The position numbers were made by a program, and so were the translations under genes. Below are positions 9,670 through 19,800 of a DNA stretch of 64,000 bases, piece after piece. The notes under the pieces were generated by a model. It saw nothing but the letters and a program-made list of their open reading frames with translations, was not told the DNA's origin and did no database searches. The number at the start of each line of letters is the position of its first letter. Within the stretch, counting starts at the first letter, position 1. The stretch is from Rhodopseudomonas palustris (lineage in GTDB: Bacteria > Pseudomonadota > Alphaproteobacteria > Rhizobiales > Xanthobacteraceae): positions 2,480,001 through 2,544,000 of the forward strand of contig NZ_CP041387.1 of assembly GCF_007005445.1 (NCBI RefSeq), given 5' to 3'.

Positions 9670-9852
9670 GCGGACGAGACCGGCGCTCCCTGTGTGGGCA
9701 AGATCCTCCCACACTTGTACCGCCAAGAGTACCGCGTCGGTGCGCCGGCAACAATCGCCGAAGGCGGGCCGGCAGCGGCGGCTGCCGGGTCGGCTGTGAC
9801 GGAGACGGCCGCCGCCCGGTACAGGCCGGGCGGCGCCGGAGATCGCTGGCCG

Positions 9853-12027
9853 CTATTTCTTCGGCCGGATCGCGTCCGCGGTGCCCTGGATGAAGGCCTG
9901 GATCTTGACCACGTCGGCCTCGGTCAGCTTGCCGGTGAAGTCCGGCATGCCCTTGTCGCGGAACGGCCCCTTGAACACGATGTCCTTCAGGTGGACGATC
10001 CGGTCGGTGGTGGAGTAGCCGAGGTTCTTGACGTTGCCGCCGCGGTCGACGCCGGGCACGCCGTGGCAGGTGGCGCAGGCCGCGACGTAGATCGCCGTGC
10101 CCTCCGCGACATCCTTCGGATCATATTCGACCCCGGTGAGCAGATTGCCCATCTGGTACTTGGCGAATTCCGGCATCTTGGCCTTGCCGCCGACCGCGAA
10201 GGTGTACACCGTGCCCGGCGCCTCGGTCTCGGTGGCGCGGGCGCTGATGCCGAACACACCGCCCCAGCCGACCGCGATCGAGACGTATTGCACGCCGTCG
10301 ACCATGTAGGTCGCAGGCGCCGCCACCGCGCCGGTGCCGAGCGGGCTCTCCCACAGCTTCTCGCCGGACTTGGCGTTGTAGGCCACCAAGCGGCCGTCAG
10401 CCGTGCCCTGGAATACGAGGTTGCCCGCCGTGGTCAGCGTGCCGCCATTCCAGGGCGAGACGTATTCGGCGCGCCAGGCTTCCTTCTGCTGCACCGGATC
10501 CCACGCCACCAGCCGGCCGAACGGCAGGTTCTTGGGCGGCACCGCGTTCAGCGTGAAACCGACATTCCAGCCGGTGGTCGAGCCGAACTTGAACGGCTCC
10601 ATCTTGTTCTGGGTGAGCGCCTTCTCGCCGGTGAGATTGACCGGCACGCCCTGCGCCGGCAGGTACACCAACCCGGTCTGCGGATTGAACGACATCGGGT
10701 GCCAATTGTGCGCGCCGTAAGGCCCCGGGATGCTGTCGAAGGATTTGTCCGGCGAGCGCGCCTCCGGATTTTCGATCGGGCGTCCATTGGTGTCGTAGCC
10801 GGTCGCCCAGTTCACATCGACGAAGTTCTTCGCCGAAATGAACTTCCCGTCGGTGCGGTCGATCACGAAGAAGAAGCCGTTCTTCGGCGCGTGCAGGATC
10901 ACCTTGCGCGGCTTGCCGTCGATCGCGATGTCGGCGAGGATCATCGGCTGGGTCGAGGTGTAGTCCCAATTGTCGCCGGGCGTCTCCTGATAGTGCCAGA
11001 CGTATTTTCCGGTGTCGGCATTCAGCGCCACGATCGAGGCGAGGTACAGATTGTCGCCGCCGGACGGGCTTCGGAGGTGACGCGCCCAGGGCGAACCGTT
11101 GCCGGTGCCGACATAGATCAGGTTGAGATCGGGATCGAACGTGATGGTGTCCCACGCGGTGCCGCCACCGCCGTTGACCCACCATTTGCCGGCCGGATCC
11201 CAGGTCTTGGCCGCCTTCTCCATCGACTCGTCTTCGAACGGCTTGCTCGGATCGCCCGGCACCGTGAACCAGCGCCATGCCTGCTTGCCGGTCTCGGCGT
11301 CGTAGGCGGTGACGTAGCCGCGCGCGCCGTATTCGGCGCCGCCGTTGCCGATCACCACCTTGCCGTTGAACACCCGTGGCGCGCCCGTGATGGTGTAGGA
11401 ATGCTCATGGTCGATCAGCGTGTCGATCTCCCACGCCTTGCTGCCGGTCGCGGCATCGAGCGCGATCAGCCGACCGTCATAGGCGCCGACGAACACCTTG
11501 CCCTTGTACAGTGCGACGCCGCGGTTCACGACGTCGCAGCAGCCGCGGTAACCTTTCGCGCGATCGACCTTGGGGTCGAACGTCCACAGCCTCTTGCCGG
11601 TGCGGGTGTCGATCGCGTGCACCACGCTCCACGACGCGGTGACGTACATGATGCCGTCGACCACCACCGGCGTCGCTTCGACGCCGCGCTCGGAGCCAAG
11701 GCTGTAGCTCCATTGCAGGCCGAGCTGCTTGACGTTGTCGGTGTTGATCTGGTCGAGCTTGCTGAAGCGGGTCTCGGCGTAGTCGAGGCCGTAGCTCGGC
11801 CAGTCCTTGGTGGTCTTGGCGTTGGCGACGATCGCCGCACTGTCGACCGCGCCCGTCACCGCGCGGATGTGCGCGGCGGAGCCCTTGGCGTCTTGCGCGG
11901 CGGCGACCGCCGGAGACAGCAGCGCAGCCATCAGCGCCGCTGCGCCGAGCCGCCTCGCAACTAATCCTATCGCGGGTTGTTGGACAGGTCGGATCGCAGT
12001 CCGCACCGCATCAGCAGGCTTCCTCAT
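9853..12027 (-). CDS. PQQ-dependent quinohaemoprotein alcohol dehydrogenase
   Basis: A 724-residue periplasmic type II enzyme with an eight-bladed PQQ propeller and a C-terminal cytochrome c. The signal peptide spans residues ~1-44. Visible hallmarks are the adjacent cysteines C163-C164 (RGCCDVVNRG), whose vicinal disulphide stacks on PQQ, and the catalytic D355 in DNWDYTST. Haem c is attached by C651-xx-C654-H655 (CATCHG), with M694 (KGMPDF) as the likely sixth ligand. The residue two after the catalytic Asp is Thr (T357), not the extra Asp typical of lanthanide-dependent XoxF/ExaF enzymes, so calcium use is predicted. The enzyme oxidises alcohols to aldehydes and passes electrons to cytochrome c. 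A palindrome lies ~107 bp upstream. The substrate is uncertain. Confidence 0.94.
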   Translation of the reverse strand: MRKPADAVRTAIRPVQQPAIGLVARRLGAAALMAALLSPAVAAAQDAKGSAAHIRAVTGAVDSAAIVANAKTTKDWPSYGLDYAETRFSKLDQINTDNVKQLGLQWSYSLGSERGVEATPVVVDGIMYVTASWSVVHAIDTRTGKRLWTFDPKVDRAKGYRGCCDVVNRGVALYKGKVFVGAYDGRLIALDAATGSKAWEIDTLIDHEHSYTITGAPRVFNGKVVIGNGGAEYGARGYVTAYDAETGKQAWRWFTVPGDPSKPFEDESMEKAAKTWDPAGKWWVNGGGGTAWDTITFDPDLNLIYVGTGNGSPWARHLRSPSGGDNLYLASIVALNADTGKYVWHYQETPGDNWDYTSTQPMILADIAIDGKPRKVILHAPKNGFFFVIDRTDGKFISAKNFVDVNWATGYDTNGRPIENPEARSPDKSFDSIPGPYGAHNWHPMSFNPQTGLVYLPAQGVPVNLTGEKALTQNKMEPFKFGSTTGWNVGFTLNAVPPKNLPFGRLVAWDPVQQKEAWRAEYVSPWNGGTLTTAGNLVFQGTADGRLVAYNAKSGEKLWESPLGTGAVAAPATYMVDGVQYVSIAVGWGGVFGISARATETEAPGTVYTFAVGGKAKMPEFAKYQMGNLLTGVEYDPKDVAEGTAIYVAACATCHGVPGVDRGGNVKNLGYSTTDRIVHLKDIVFKGPFRDKGMPDFTGKLTEADVVKIQAFIQGTADAIRPKK

Positions 12028-12133
12028 GCATTAGCTCCCTACTCGGCCTCTTGCCGGGCCGAGCGGAAGTGTTGCGCGCAGTCGGGGGAGCGTCAACCAG
12101 AATGCGGACGAGATGCAGATGCAGTTACTATCT

Positions 12134-12162
12134 CGCAATGCAATGCGGCGCGCTGCATTGCG
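12134..12162. promoter_or_regulatory. Perfect inverted repeat upstream of the PQQ alcohol dehydrogenase
   Basis: CGCAATGCA (12134-12142) and TGCATTGCG (12154-12162) form perfect 9-bp arms around an 11-bp centre. It lies between the NUDIX stop and the dehydrogenase start. The absence of a T-tract argues against a simple terminator and for an operator or mRNA structure. Confidence 0.4.
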
Positions 12163-12178
12163 ATGCCGCGGCTGCGAA

Positions 12179-12970
12179 CTAAGCGCCGGAGAATTCGAAC
12201 AGCTCGCCGTCGTAGCCGGCTTCAGCCGGAATCCGCAGCAAACGCTTGTCGCCGTCCTTGCTCATGATCGGCAGCACGGTGACGATGCTCTGCGCACGGG
12301 CGTGATCGAGCGCCGCCGCCACGCTCGGCTGCTGGCCGAGCCGGATCAGATTGCGGGTGGTCGGAAACGGCAGCGTGAAGCGACCGCTGTCGCCGCCGTC
12401 CAGCGCCTCGCGCGGCGACAGCCAGATCGAATCGGTGGTCTCCCAGCCGTCATGCATGCCGAGCTGTTCGGGTGGCGCCTCGGCCAGGAAGAACCAGGTG
12501 TCGAACCGCTTCGGCAGCTTCTCCGGCGTGATCCAGTGCGCGTAGGGCACCAGCAGATCGAGCGCCAGCATCAGTCCGTTGTCGGCCAGGATCTGCGCGA
12601 ACGCGATATGGCCGTCGCACAGCGCCTTGCGGTGCGCCGCCTCGATCTCGGCGGCGCGCGCCGCTGCTACCAGAGCGTCGCTGCCACGCGGCCGCGCCAG
12701 CAGGATGCCGCTTTCCTCGAAGGTCTCGCGGATCGCCGCGATCCGGAATTCCAGCGCCGGGCCGACCGAGGCATCGATGCCTGTATAGAGCTCCGGCCGG
12801 GCGACGATGTCGCGATCACCGGCATCGACGCTGCCGCCGGGAAACACCAGCGCCCCTGAGGCAAACTCGACCTGATAATTCCGGACCATCATGAACACGT
12901 CGAAGCCGGCCGCGGCTTGGCGCAGCAGCACGATGGTCGATGCGGGACGCGCGGCAGCCTCAACGGTCAT
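12179..12970 (-). CDS. NUDIX hydrolase
   Basis: A 263-residue NUDIX-fold protein. The NUDIX signature is split: LVFPGGSVDAGD (residues ~41-52) is separated by a ~25-residue insert from RETFEESGI, with the metal ligands E82, E85 and E86 intact. This long-insert layout is typical of the NUDT7/NUDT19-like CoA/ADP-ribose-type branch, often annotated as NUDIX or NTP pyrophosphohydrolase in alphaproteobacteria. Hydrolysis of CoA esters is therefore possible but not proven. The start lies only 4 nt after the stop of the DapA-like gene, so the two are almost certainly translated from one mRNA with the MaoC gene upstream. This placement among CoA-thioester enzymes supports, but does not show, a CoA-related substrate. 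Confidence 0.88.
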   Translation of the reverse strand: MTVEAAARPASTIVLLRQAAAGFDVFMMVRNYQVEFASGALVFPGGSVDAGDRDIVARPELYTGIDASVGPALEFRIAAIRETFEESGILLARPRGSDALVAAARAAEIEAAHRKALCDGHIAFAQILADNGLMLALDLLVPYAHWITPEKLPKRFDTWFFLAEAPPEQLGMHDGWETTDSIWLSPREALDGGDSGRFTLPFPTTRNLIRLGQQPSVAAALDHARAQSIVTVLPIMSKDGDKRLLRIPAEAGYDGELFEFSGA

Positions 12971-12974
12971 GGTG

Positions 12975-13928
12975 TTACTCCGCAGCCTTGCTGCGCGGCT
13001 CGAGATCGGCGCGTTTGTCGACCCGCGCCAGCCGCGACAGCAGATAATCGACTTCTTCGCGTGCCGTGTCGGTCAGGCTCGCGCCCGGCTTGCGCTGCGC
13101 GCTCGACGACAACAGCCCACGCTTCTTCAGCACGTATTTGCGGACCGACAGGCCGACGCCCTGCTGATGCTCGTAGCGGATCAGCGGCAGATGCGCGTCG
13201 AACAGGTTGTGGGCGAGATCGCGCTGGCCGGCCTTCGACAGCTTGACGACGTCCACCAGCATGTCCGGGAAGCAGTAGCCGGTCATGGCGCCGTCGGCGC
13301 CGCGCTCCATCTCGAAGTCCAGGAACATGCCGCCATTGCCGCACAGGATCGACAGCGGCCGCAGCGATCCGTCCTTCTGGAAACCGCGCAGCGTGGTGAT
13401 CTTCTCGAGCCCCGGCCAATCCTCGTGCTTCAGCATCACGCAGGACGCGCTGTCCATCACGATCTGCCGGATCACTTTCGGGGTCATCACCACCGACAGC
13501 GTCAACGGATAATCCTGCAGCACCCAGGGCACGTCGTCGCCGATCGCCTCGGTAGCCTGGCGGAAATAGGTGGTGATCTGCTCGTCGGTGCGCAGCGATG
13601 GCGGCGGCGCGATCATGACGCCGGCCGCGCCCGCATCCATCGACAGCCGCGCAAGGCGGCGCATCGCGGCGAAGCCCGGCGCCGAGACGCCGACGATCGT
13701 CTGCATCGACTTGGCGCGCTTGATGAAGCGGCTCGCCACCGCCTCGGCCTCGGCCGCATCGAGCTTCGGCGCCTCACCGAGAATGCCGAGCACGGTGACG
13801 CCCTCACAGCCGACCTCCGCGTAGAAATCGGTCAGACGATCGATCGACACGTCGTCGATCTTGCCGTCGTCGTGGAACGGGGTCGGCGCGATGGCGAAGG
13901 TGCCTGCGGCTTCCGGGGTCAGTCTCAT
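12975..13928 (-). CDS. Dihydrodipicolinate synthase/N-acetylneuraminate lyase family protein
   Basis: A 317-residue class I aldolase of the DapA superfamily. Conserved features are the N-terminal APTPFHDDGKID, the GILGEAPKL segment in place of the usual GTTGE loop, Y140 (LQDYPL) at the catalytic-tyrosine position, and the Schiff-base lysine K167 in VMLKHED. The enzyme should make or break a C-C bond through a pyruvate-type imine. The housekeeping DapA role is unlikely given the altered GTTGE loop and the neighbours: MaoC hydratase 84 nt upstream and NUDIX 4 nt downstream. A retro-aldol or aldol step in the same catabolic pathway is inferred. The C-terminal ~25 residues (RVDKRADLEPRSKAAE) are a charged extension. 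Confidence 0.85.
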   Translation of the reverse strand: MRLTPEAAGTFAIAPTPFHDDGKIDDVSIDRLTDFYAEVGCEGVTVLGILGEAPKLDAAEAEAVASRFIKRAKSMQTIVGVSAPGFAAMRRLARLSMDAGAAGVMIAPPPSLRTDEQITTYFRQATEAIGDDVPWVLQDYPLTLSVVMTPKVIRQIVMDSASCVMLKHEDWPGLEKITTLRGFQKDGSLRPLSILCGNGGMFLDFEMERGADGAMTGYCFPDMLVDVVKLSKAGQRDLAHNLFDAHLPLIRYEHQQGVGLSVRKYVLKKRGLLSSSAQRKPGASLTDTAREEVDYLLSRLARVDKRADLEPRSKAAE

Positions 13929-14012
13929 AGGCTCGGCCTTTCTTCAGAGAGCGCGACCACCGATACCACCCCGAAAGGCCCGAGTCTGCCGTCCTTCCGC
14001 GCAGATCCGCCC

Positions 14013-14873
14013 TCAGCCGAGTACGGAGCGGCCGCTCTTGATCACCGTGACGCCACGCGCCTTCACCCGCGCTTCGAACGAGATCACATTGCCGTCCTTC
14101 CACATCTCCATGGTGACGGTCTCGCCCGGATACACCGGCGAGGAGAACCGCACCGCGTGCTGCTTGAACGCCGACGTATCGTAGTCGGCATAGGTCTGCA
14201 GCACGCCGCGGCAGGTCAGGCCGTAGGTGCACATGCCGTGCAGGATCGGGCGTGGGAAGCCGGCCTTCTGCGCGAACTCGGGATCGGAATGCAGCGGATT
14301 GCGGTCGCCGCACAGCCGATAGATCAGCGCCTGATCCGGCCGGGTCGAGATGTCGACGCTGCGGTCGGGCGCACGGTCGGGCATCTTGTGCGGCTCGGGC
14401 TGCTCCAGCGCCGGGCCGCCGAAGCCGCCGTCGCCGCGGGCGAAACGCGATGCCAATAGGGTCGCCAGGGCCTCGCCTGCCTCGTCGCGCAGGATGGTCT
14501 GGTGACGAATCACCACGCCCTTGTCCTTGCCCTTGTCGTACACTTCGACGACGCTGGAATCCGCCGTGATGTTCGCCGCCACCGGCATCGGCTTGTGGAA
14601 GGTGATGTCGCGCTCGCCGTCGACCACCAGCAGCCGGTTGAGATTCATCTCGCCCGGACCAGCGCCCCACGCCGCGACCGACGCGAAGGTCGGCACCACT
14701 TTCAACGGACGCTCGGTGTAGGTCGCCTCGTTGACGAAGGCGAGCTCCTTCTCGTCCATCGGATCGGCGCCCATGCCGATGCCGTAGGCATAGAGCATCA
14801 CGTCGCGATCGGTGTAGCTGTACTTCTGCCCCGTCGTCTTCAAGGCCATCAGTTCATCGTAGCGGGCCGACAT
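14013..14873 (-). CDS. MaoC-like (2E)-enoyl-CoA hydratase, double hot-dog
   Basis: A 286-residue protein with two hot-dog folds. The C-terminal half carries the complete hydratase-2 motif, running from YRLCGDRNPLHSDPEFA through AGFPRPILHGMCTYG, with the catalytic Asp and His present. The N-terminal half is the non-catalytic dehydratase-like domain seen in peroxisomal MFE-2 and bacterial steroid or long-chain hydratases. It hydrates trans-2-enoyl-CoA to (R)-3-hydroxyacyl-CoA. It lies downstream of the thiolase/DUF35 pair on the same strand, separated by a palindromic repeat, and 84 nt upstream of the DapA-like gene. The location is cytoplasmic. The exact acyl substrate (branched, side-chain or cyclic) cannot be deduced. 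Confidence 0.92.
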   Translation of the reverse strand: MSARYDELMALKTTGQKYSYTDRDVMLYAYGIGMGADPMDEKELAFVNEATYTERPLKVVPTFASVAAWGAGPGEMNLNRLLVVDGERDITFHKPMPVAANITADSSVVEVYDKGKDKGVVIRHQTILRDEAGEALATLLASRFARGDGGFGGPALEQPEPHKMPDRAPDRSVDISTRPDQALIYRLCGDRNPLHSDPEFAQKAGFPRPILHGMCTYGLTCRGVLQTYADYDTSAFKQHAVRFSSPVYPGETVTMEMWKDGNVISFEARVKARGVTVIKSGRSVLG

Positions 14874-14908
14874 TGGCTTCTTCCCTTGTTCTTGTCTTTC
14901 GTATCGTG

Positions 14909-15020
14909 ATCCTCATGGTGAGGAGCGCGCTGCGCGCGCGTCTCCAACCATGAGGATGGAACGCAGTGCGATTGTCACATCCTTCGAGACGCGCGCTTGC
15001 GCGCGCTCCTCAGGATGAGG
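14909..15020. repeat. Intergenic palindromic repeat, family A (CCTCATGGTGAGGAGCGC type)
   Basis: The ends CCTCATGG and CCTCAGGATGAGG, with internal GCGCGC arms and two GAGACGCGC/GCGCGTCTC blocks, make a long imperfect palindrome between the DUF35 and MaoC genes. A related copy lies at 27346-27451, and a short relic of the CCTCATGG/CCATGAGG ends lies at 53058-53081. Confidence 0.8.
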
Positions 15021-15021
15021 T

Positions 15022-15414
15022 TCACACAGCCGTAAAGAACGGCAACGGCGCGCCGCCGTCGCTGGGCTTGAACACCACCTTGACCTTGGTGCCGATCTTC
15101 AGCGATGCGAAATCGCAGTCGACGAAGTTGGTCAGCACCGACGGACCTTCCTTCAGCGTGACGTAGCCGATCGCGTAGGGACCGGTCGGCGACTTGCGCA
15201 TCAGGCTGTAGCTGTAGATCTCGCCTTCGCCCTTGCTCTCTTCCCACACCGTCTGGTCGGAGAAGCAGAACGGGCACAACGCGCGCGGGAAGTAATGCGC
15301 TTCGCCGCAAGCGGTGCACCGCTTGATCAGCAGCTTGCCTTCGGTCGCCGCATCCCAGAACGGCTTGGTTTCGGCGTTGCCCTGAGGCGCGGGATATTTC
15401 ACGGGGCTGTTCAT
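15022..15414 (-). CDS. DUF35 OB-fold/zinc-ribbon acyl-CoA-binding protein
   Basis: A 130-residue protein with an N-terminal helix (ETKPFWDAATEGKLLIKRC) and a rubredoxin-like zinc ribbon: CTACG at ~33-37 and CPFC at ~47-50. An OB fold follows (GEIYSYSLMRKSPTG onward). DUF35 proteins form complexes with SCP2-type thiolases and are needed for their activity or stability, as with the ChsH/Ltp pairs of steroid side-chain degradation and HMG-CoA synthase in archaea. Here it is translationally coupled to the thiolase gene: the thiolase stop and this ATG share one base in TGATG at 15414. The ATG is the only start consistent with the conserved N-terminus. Confidence 0.92.
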   Translation of the reverse strand: MNSPVKYPAPQGNAETKPFWDAATEGKLLIKRCTACGEAHYFPRALCPFCFSDQTVWEESKGEGEIYSYSLMRKSPTGPYAIGYVTLKEGPSVLTNFVDCDFASLKIGTKVKVVFKPSDGGAPLPFFTAV

Positions 15415-16562
15415 CACACGCGCTCCAGAATGCAGGTCGAGGCGGCGTGGCGGATGCCGAGCATGCCGCCGGTGCCATGGGCGATCGCAAGGTCGCAGTT
15501 CGGCACCTGCACCTTGGGATGCGCCTCGCCGCGGAGCTGGCGCACGGCTTCGAGCAGCTTGGTCATGCCGCCGCGATTGACCGGGTGGTTGCTGCACAGA
15601 CCGCCGCCATCGGTGTTGAACGGCAGCTTGCCGACGCCCGAGATCAGGTTGCCGTCGGCGACGAATTTGCCGCCCTGCCCCTTTTCGCAGAAGCCGAGAT
15701 CTTCGAGCTGCATCAGCACCGTGATGGTGAAGCTGTCGTAGATCGAAGCGTACTTGATGTCCTTCGGCGTGACGCCGGCCATCTCGAACGCCGGCGGCGC
15801 AGACCACACGCCGGCCGAATGGGTCAGATCGAGGTTGTGGCCGCCGCGCGGCCCCTTGATCGCCTCGCCGGCGCCGATCATCCGCACCAGCGGCTTCTTC
15901 AGGCTGCGCGCGATCTCCTCGGTGGTGACGATCAGCGCACCGCCGCCATCGGTGACGACGCAGCAATCCATCCGGTGCAGCGGATCGGCGATCAGCGGCG
16001 AGTTCAGCACGTCCTCGACGGTGACGACGTCGCGGAGCATCGCGTGCTCGTTGTACTGCGCATGATGCGAGGCCGCGACTTTGATCCAGGCGAGCTGTTC
16101 GGAGGTGGTGCCGTATTGATGCATGTGACGCGCGGCGCACATCGCATAGACGTTGTGCGTGGTGGCGCCATAGGCCAGTTCGAAGTCGCCTTCGGCGCCG
16201 ACCGGGCGCGGCGGCAGCGCGCCGGTCCGCGGCTTGCCGGCCAGCGTGATGAGCGCGACCGAGCAGCGGCCGGCGGCGATCGCCTCCGCGGCATGGCCGA
16301 GATGCACCAGATAGGAGCAGCCGCCGGTGTCGGTCGAATCGAAATGGCGAACCTTGAGGCCGAGATAATCGACCATCGCCATCACGCCGCCGGGCGCGTC
16401 GCCGGCGCAGAAGTAGCCGTCGATGTCGGCCTTGGTCAGGCCGGCGTCGTCGAGCGCACCTTTGGCGACTTCGGCGTGGAGCTGGGCGATGGATTTATCG
16501 GGCGCGTGGCGCGTGGGATGTTCGTAGATGCCGGCAATGTAAGCCTTGCCTCTTATTGTCAA
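15414..16562 (-). CDS. SCP2-type thiolase (acetyl-CoA acetyltransferase family)
   Basis: A 382-residue thiolase of the lipid-transfer (SCP-x/Ltp) branch. The nucleophile region is DSTDTGGCSYLVHLGHA, with Cys after GG. The C-terminal active-site block is CDLAIAHGTGGMLG, which has the His but lacks the second Cys of degradative thiolases, as in the SCP2 branch. A TTG start at 16562 is chosen: GGAG lies 8 nt upstream and the encoded protein begins MTIRGKAYIAGIYE, the expected N-terminus. Upstream in-frame ATG codons add a basic non-conserved stretch. It acts with the coupled DUF35 partner in thiolytic or retro-aldol cleavage of a CoA thioester. Confidence 0.92.
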   Translation of the reverse strand: MTIRGKAYIAGIYEHPTRHAPDKSIAQLHAEVAKGALDDAGLTKADIDGYFCAGDAPGGVMAMVDYLGLKVRHFDSTDTGGCSYLVHLGHAAEAIAAGRCSVALITLAGKPRTGALPPRPVGAEGDFELAYGATTHNVYAMCAARHMHQYGTTSEQLAWIKVAASHHAQYNEHAMLRDVVTVEDVLNSPLIADPLHRMDCCVVTDGGGALIVTTEEIARSLKKPLVRMIGAGEAIKGPRGGHNLDLTHSAGVWSAPPAFEMAGVTPKDIKYASIYDSFTITVLMQLEDLGFCEKGQGGKFVADGNLISGVGKLPFNTDGGGLCSNHPVNRGGMTKLLEAVRQLRGEAHPKVQVPNCDLAIAHGTGGMLGIRHAASTCILERV

Positions 16563-16709
16563 CGCAGTTCTCCGCTGGCGTTTGGTCGGACGGTTTTTGT
16601 GACCGCTCCACGCGACCTTGGCAAGCGTGTTCGCGCGCAGCCTCAATTACCACGTCACGGAATGTTCTGAGACCGCATCGTCACAGTGAGCCAGAGGGAA
16701 AGAGCTCTC

Positions 16710-16794
16710 CGTCATTGCGAGCGAAGCGAAGCAATCCAAGGCCCAATGCACCGGGCTCCTGGATTGCTTCGTCGCTGCGCTCCTCGCAATGACG
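16710..16794. repeat. Intergenic palindromic repeat, family B (CGTCATTGCGAGCGAAGC type)
   Basis: CGTCATTGCGAGCGAAGCG at the left end is mirrored by CGCTCCTCGCAATGACG at the right, and GCAATCCA by TGGATTGC inside. The result is an ~85-bp imperfect hairpin between the thiolase and indolepyruvate oxidoreductase genes. It could terminate, stabilise or process mRNA; no transposase is linked. Confidence 0.85.
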
Positions 16795-16814
16795 TGGAGA
16801 GGATGTTGGCCGAC

Positions 16815-19800
16815 CTACTCCGCCGCCATCTGCCGCGGCGGAGCGGGTTGCGGGTCGCGCAGGTTGGCGCGGAGTTCGGCGAACCGCGGCGCGGTGTCGT
16901 CCACCGACTTCTGCTTGATCGGGCCGTAGCCGCGAATCCGGTCCGGCATCGCGAGCAGCTCCACCGCGGTGTCGATCGTCGCCGGCGACAGATGCTGCAG
17001 CACGCTGGCGACATCCGCCTCGTAGTCGGCGATCAACTTCCGCTCCAGCTTGCGCTCGGGGTGATAGCCGAACGGATCGAGCGGCGTGCCGCGCAGGAAG
17101 CTGAACTTCGCCATCGTCCGGAAAACCGGGCGCATCCCCTCCCCGAAGTGACGCTTTTTCGGCCGGCCGGTGAGATCGATGCCGGGCAGGATCGGCGGCG
17201 CGAGGTTGAAGCTGATCTTGTAGTCGCCTTCGAACTGGTCGCGGATCTGCTGTTCGAAGCCCGGCTCGGTCAGCAGCCGCGCCACTTCGTACTCGTCCTT
17301 GTAGGCGAGCAGCTTGGCGTAGTTCAGCGCCACCGCACGTGGCAGCGCCTCGCCGTAGCCGCCGGCCTCCGCGGCGCTGCGCACCGTGGCGACCAGATCA
17401 GCGTAGCGCTTGGCGAGCCGCTTGCCCTGATACGAGGTGAGCAGAGCGCTGCGATGCGCGATGATCTCGTCCAGCGACATCTCGCCCTGAGTCTTGCCAG
17501 TCGTTGTATGGTCCGCGCCCTGCAGCAGCGAGGCCAGCCGCGCCGGATCGGCGGCGGCGAGCCGGCCGAGCCGGAACGCCTGGGTGTTCATCTTGATCGA
17601 CACGCCGTTGAGTTCGATCGCCTGCTCGATCGCTGTCGCCGACAGCGGCAGCAGCCCATGCTGATAGGCAAAACCCATCATCATCATGTTGGTGGCGATC
17701 GAGTCGCCGAGCAGCGTCTCGGCTGCCTTGGTGAAATCCAGGAACGCGGAATCCTTACGCAGCGCGGCTTCCAGTACGCTGTTGACCTTGCGGGTCTGGA
17801 AGTCGAAGTCGCGGTTGCGGATGAAGTCGGCGATCGGGATCAGATGGGTGTTGACGACGCCATGAGTGCGGCCGGCTTCACACAGCGACAGCGTCTCCTT
17901 GGAGATCGCCATCACCTCGTCGGCGACGATCAGCACGTCGGCGGTGCCCGTGACGATCCGCGAACAGGTGACGTCCTCCGGCTTGTCCGACAGCCGGACG
18001 TGGCTGAGCACCGCGCCGCCCTTCTGCGCCAGGCCCGACATGTCGAGGATCATCGACGCCTTGCCTTCGATATGCGCCGCCATGCCGAGCAGCGCGCCGA
18101 TCGTCAGCACGCCGGTGCCGCCGACGCCGCCGACTGCGACGTTGTAAGGCTTATCCAGCCCCGGCCGCGTCGCCGGCTCCGGCAACGAACCGAGATCGCC
18201 GAGATCGACCGCCCCGCGCTTACGCAGCTTGCCGCCGTCGATGGTGATGAAGGACGGGCAGAAGCCCTTGAGGCAGGAATAGTCCTTGTTGCAGGTCGAC
18301 TGGTTGATGGCGCGCTTGCGGCCCAGCTCGGTCTCCAGCGGCTCGACCGAGATGCAGTTCGACTGCACCGAGCAATCGCCGCAGCCTTCGCATACCGCGG
18401 CATTGATCATCACCCGGCGCGCCGGATCTTCCATCAGGCCGCGCTTGCGGCGCCGGCGTTTCTCGGCCGCGCAGGTCTGCACGAACACGATCGCGGACGC
18501 GCCCTTGATTTCGCGGCACTCCTTCATCACCGCATCGAGCTCGTCGCGGTGGCGCAGATGCACGCCCGGCGCGATGGTGTCGGCCGGATAGGCGTCGGGA
18601 TTTTCGGAGACCAGATAGATCTCGCGGATGCCTTCGGCGTGGAGCTGGTAAGTGATCTGCTGCGGCGACAGATCGCCGTCGTGGCGCTGACCGCCGGTCA
18701 TCGCCACCGCGTCGTTGTAGAGGATCTTGTAGGTGATGTTCGCCTTCGAGGCGATCGACTGCCGGATCGCAAGGCTGCCGGAATGGAAATAGGTGCCGTC
18801 GCCGAGATTGGCGAAGATGTGCTTCTCGTCGGTGAACGGGGCGATGCCGACCCACGGAACGCCCTCGCCGCCCATGTGGGTGAAGGTCTCGGTCGAGCGA
18901 TCCATCCAAAGCGACATGAAGTGACAGCCGATGCCGGCGAGCGCGCGGCTGCCTTCGGGCACCTTGGTCGAGGTGTTGTGCGGACAGCCCGAGCAGAAGT
19001 AAGGCGTGCGGGCGATCGGCACCACCGCCTGGACCTGCGAGGCGTCGCGGCCATGGAACCAGTCGGCCTTGGCGCGCAGCATCTCGGCGATCGTCGGATC
19101 GATCTCCATCGCCAAGAGCCGGTCGACCATCGAGGTCGCGACCTTGGCGACGCTCAGCTCCTCGGCAAACGGCAGGAAGCGATGGTTGCGGTCGTCCATC
19201 TTGCCGATCACGCGTGGCCGATCGCGCATCCCGAACAGGAGCTGCTTGACCTGGTTCTCGACGATCTCGCGCCGCTCTTCGACCACAAAGATCTCTTCGA
19301 GCCCGCGGGCGAATTCCTGCACGCCTTCCGGCTCCAGCGGCCACGGCATGCCGATCTTGTACAGCCGCAGCCCGATCCGGGCGGCAACCTGCTCGTCGAC
19401 ACCGAGCTCGCGCAGCGCCTGGCGCACGTCCTCGTAGCTCTTGCCCGAGGCCATGATGCCGAACCGCGCGTTCGGCGAATCCATGGTGATGCGGTTGACC
19501 TTGTTGGCGCGGGCGAAGGCGATCGCGGCGAAGCCCTTGTAGTCCTGCAGCCGGCGGTCCTGATCGTAGCGATCATCCGGCCAGCGCAGATTCAGCCCGC
19601 CCGGCGGCATCTCGAAGTCGGTCGGAATCACGAACGGCTTCATCTCGTCGGCGAGATTGATCTCCGCGGTGGTCTCCACCGTCTCGGTGATCACCTTCAT
19701 GCCGACCCAGCAGCCGGAGTAACGCGACATCGCGATCCCGAGCAGCCCCATCTCGATCATCTCGTGGATCGACGACGGATAGAGGTACGGCATCAACGCC

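Noticed and set aside
9694..11964. Long plus-strand open frame over the alcohol dehydrogenase
   Set aside because: Antisense to a gene with CC, WDY and CATCH motifs; no ribosome-binding site or family features.
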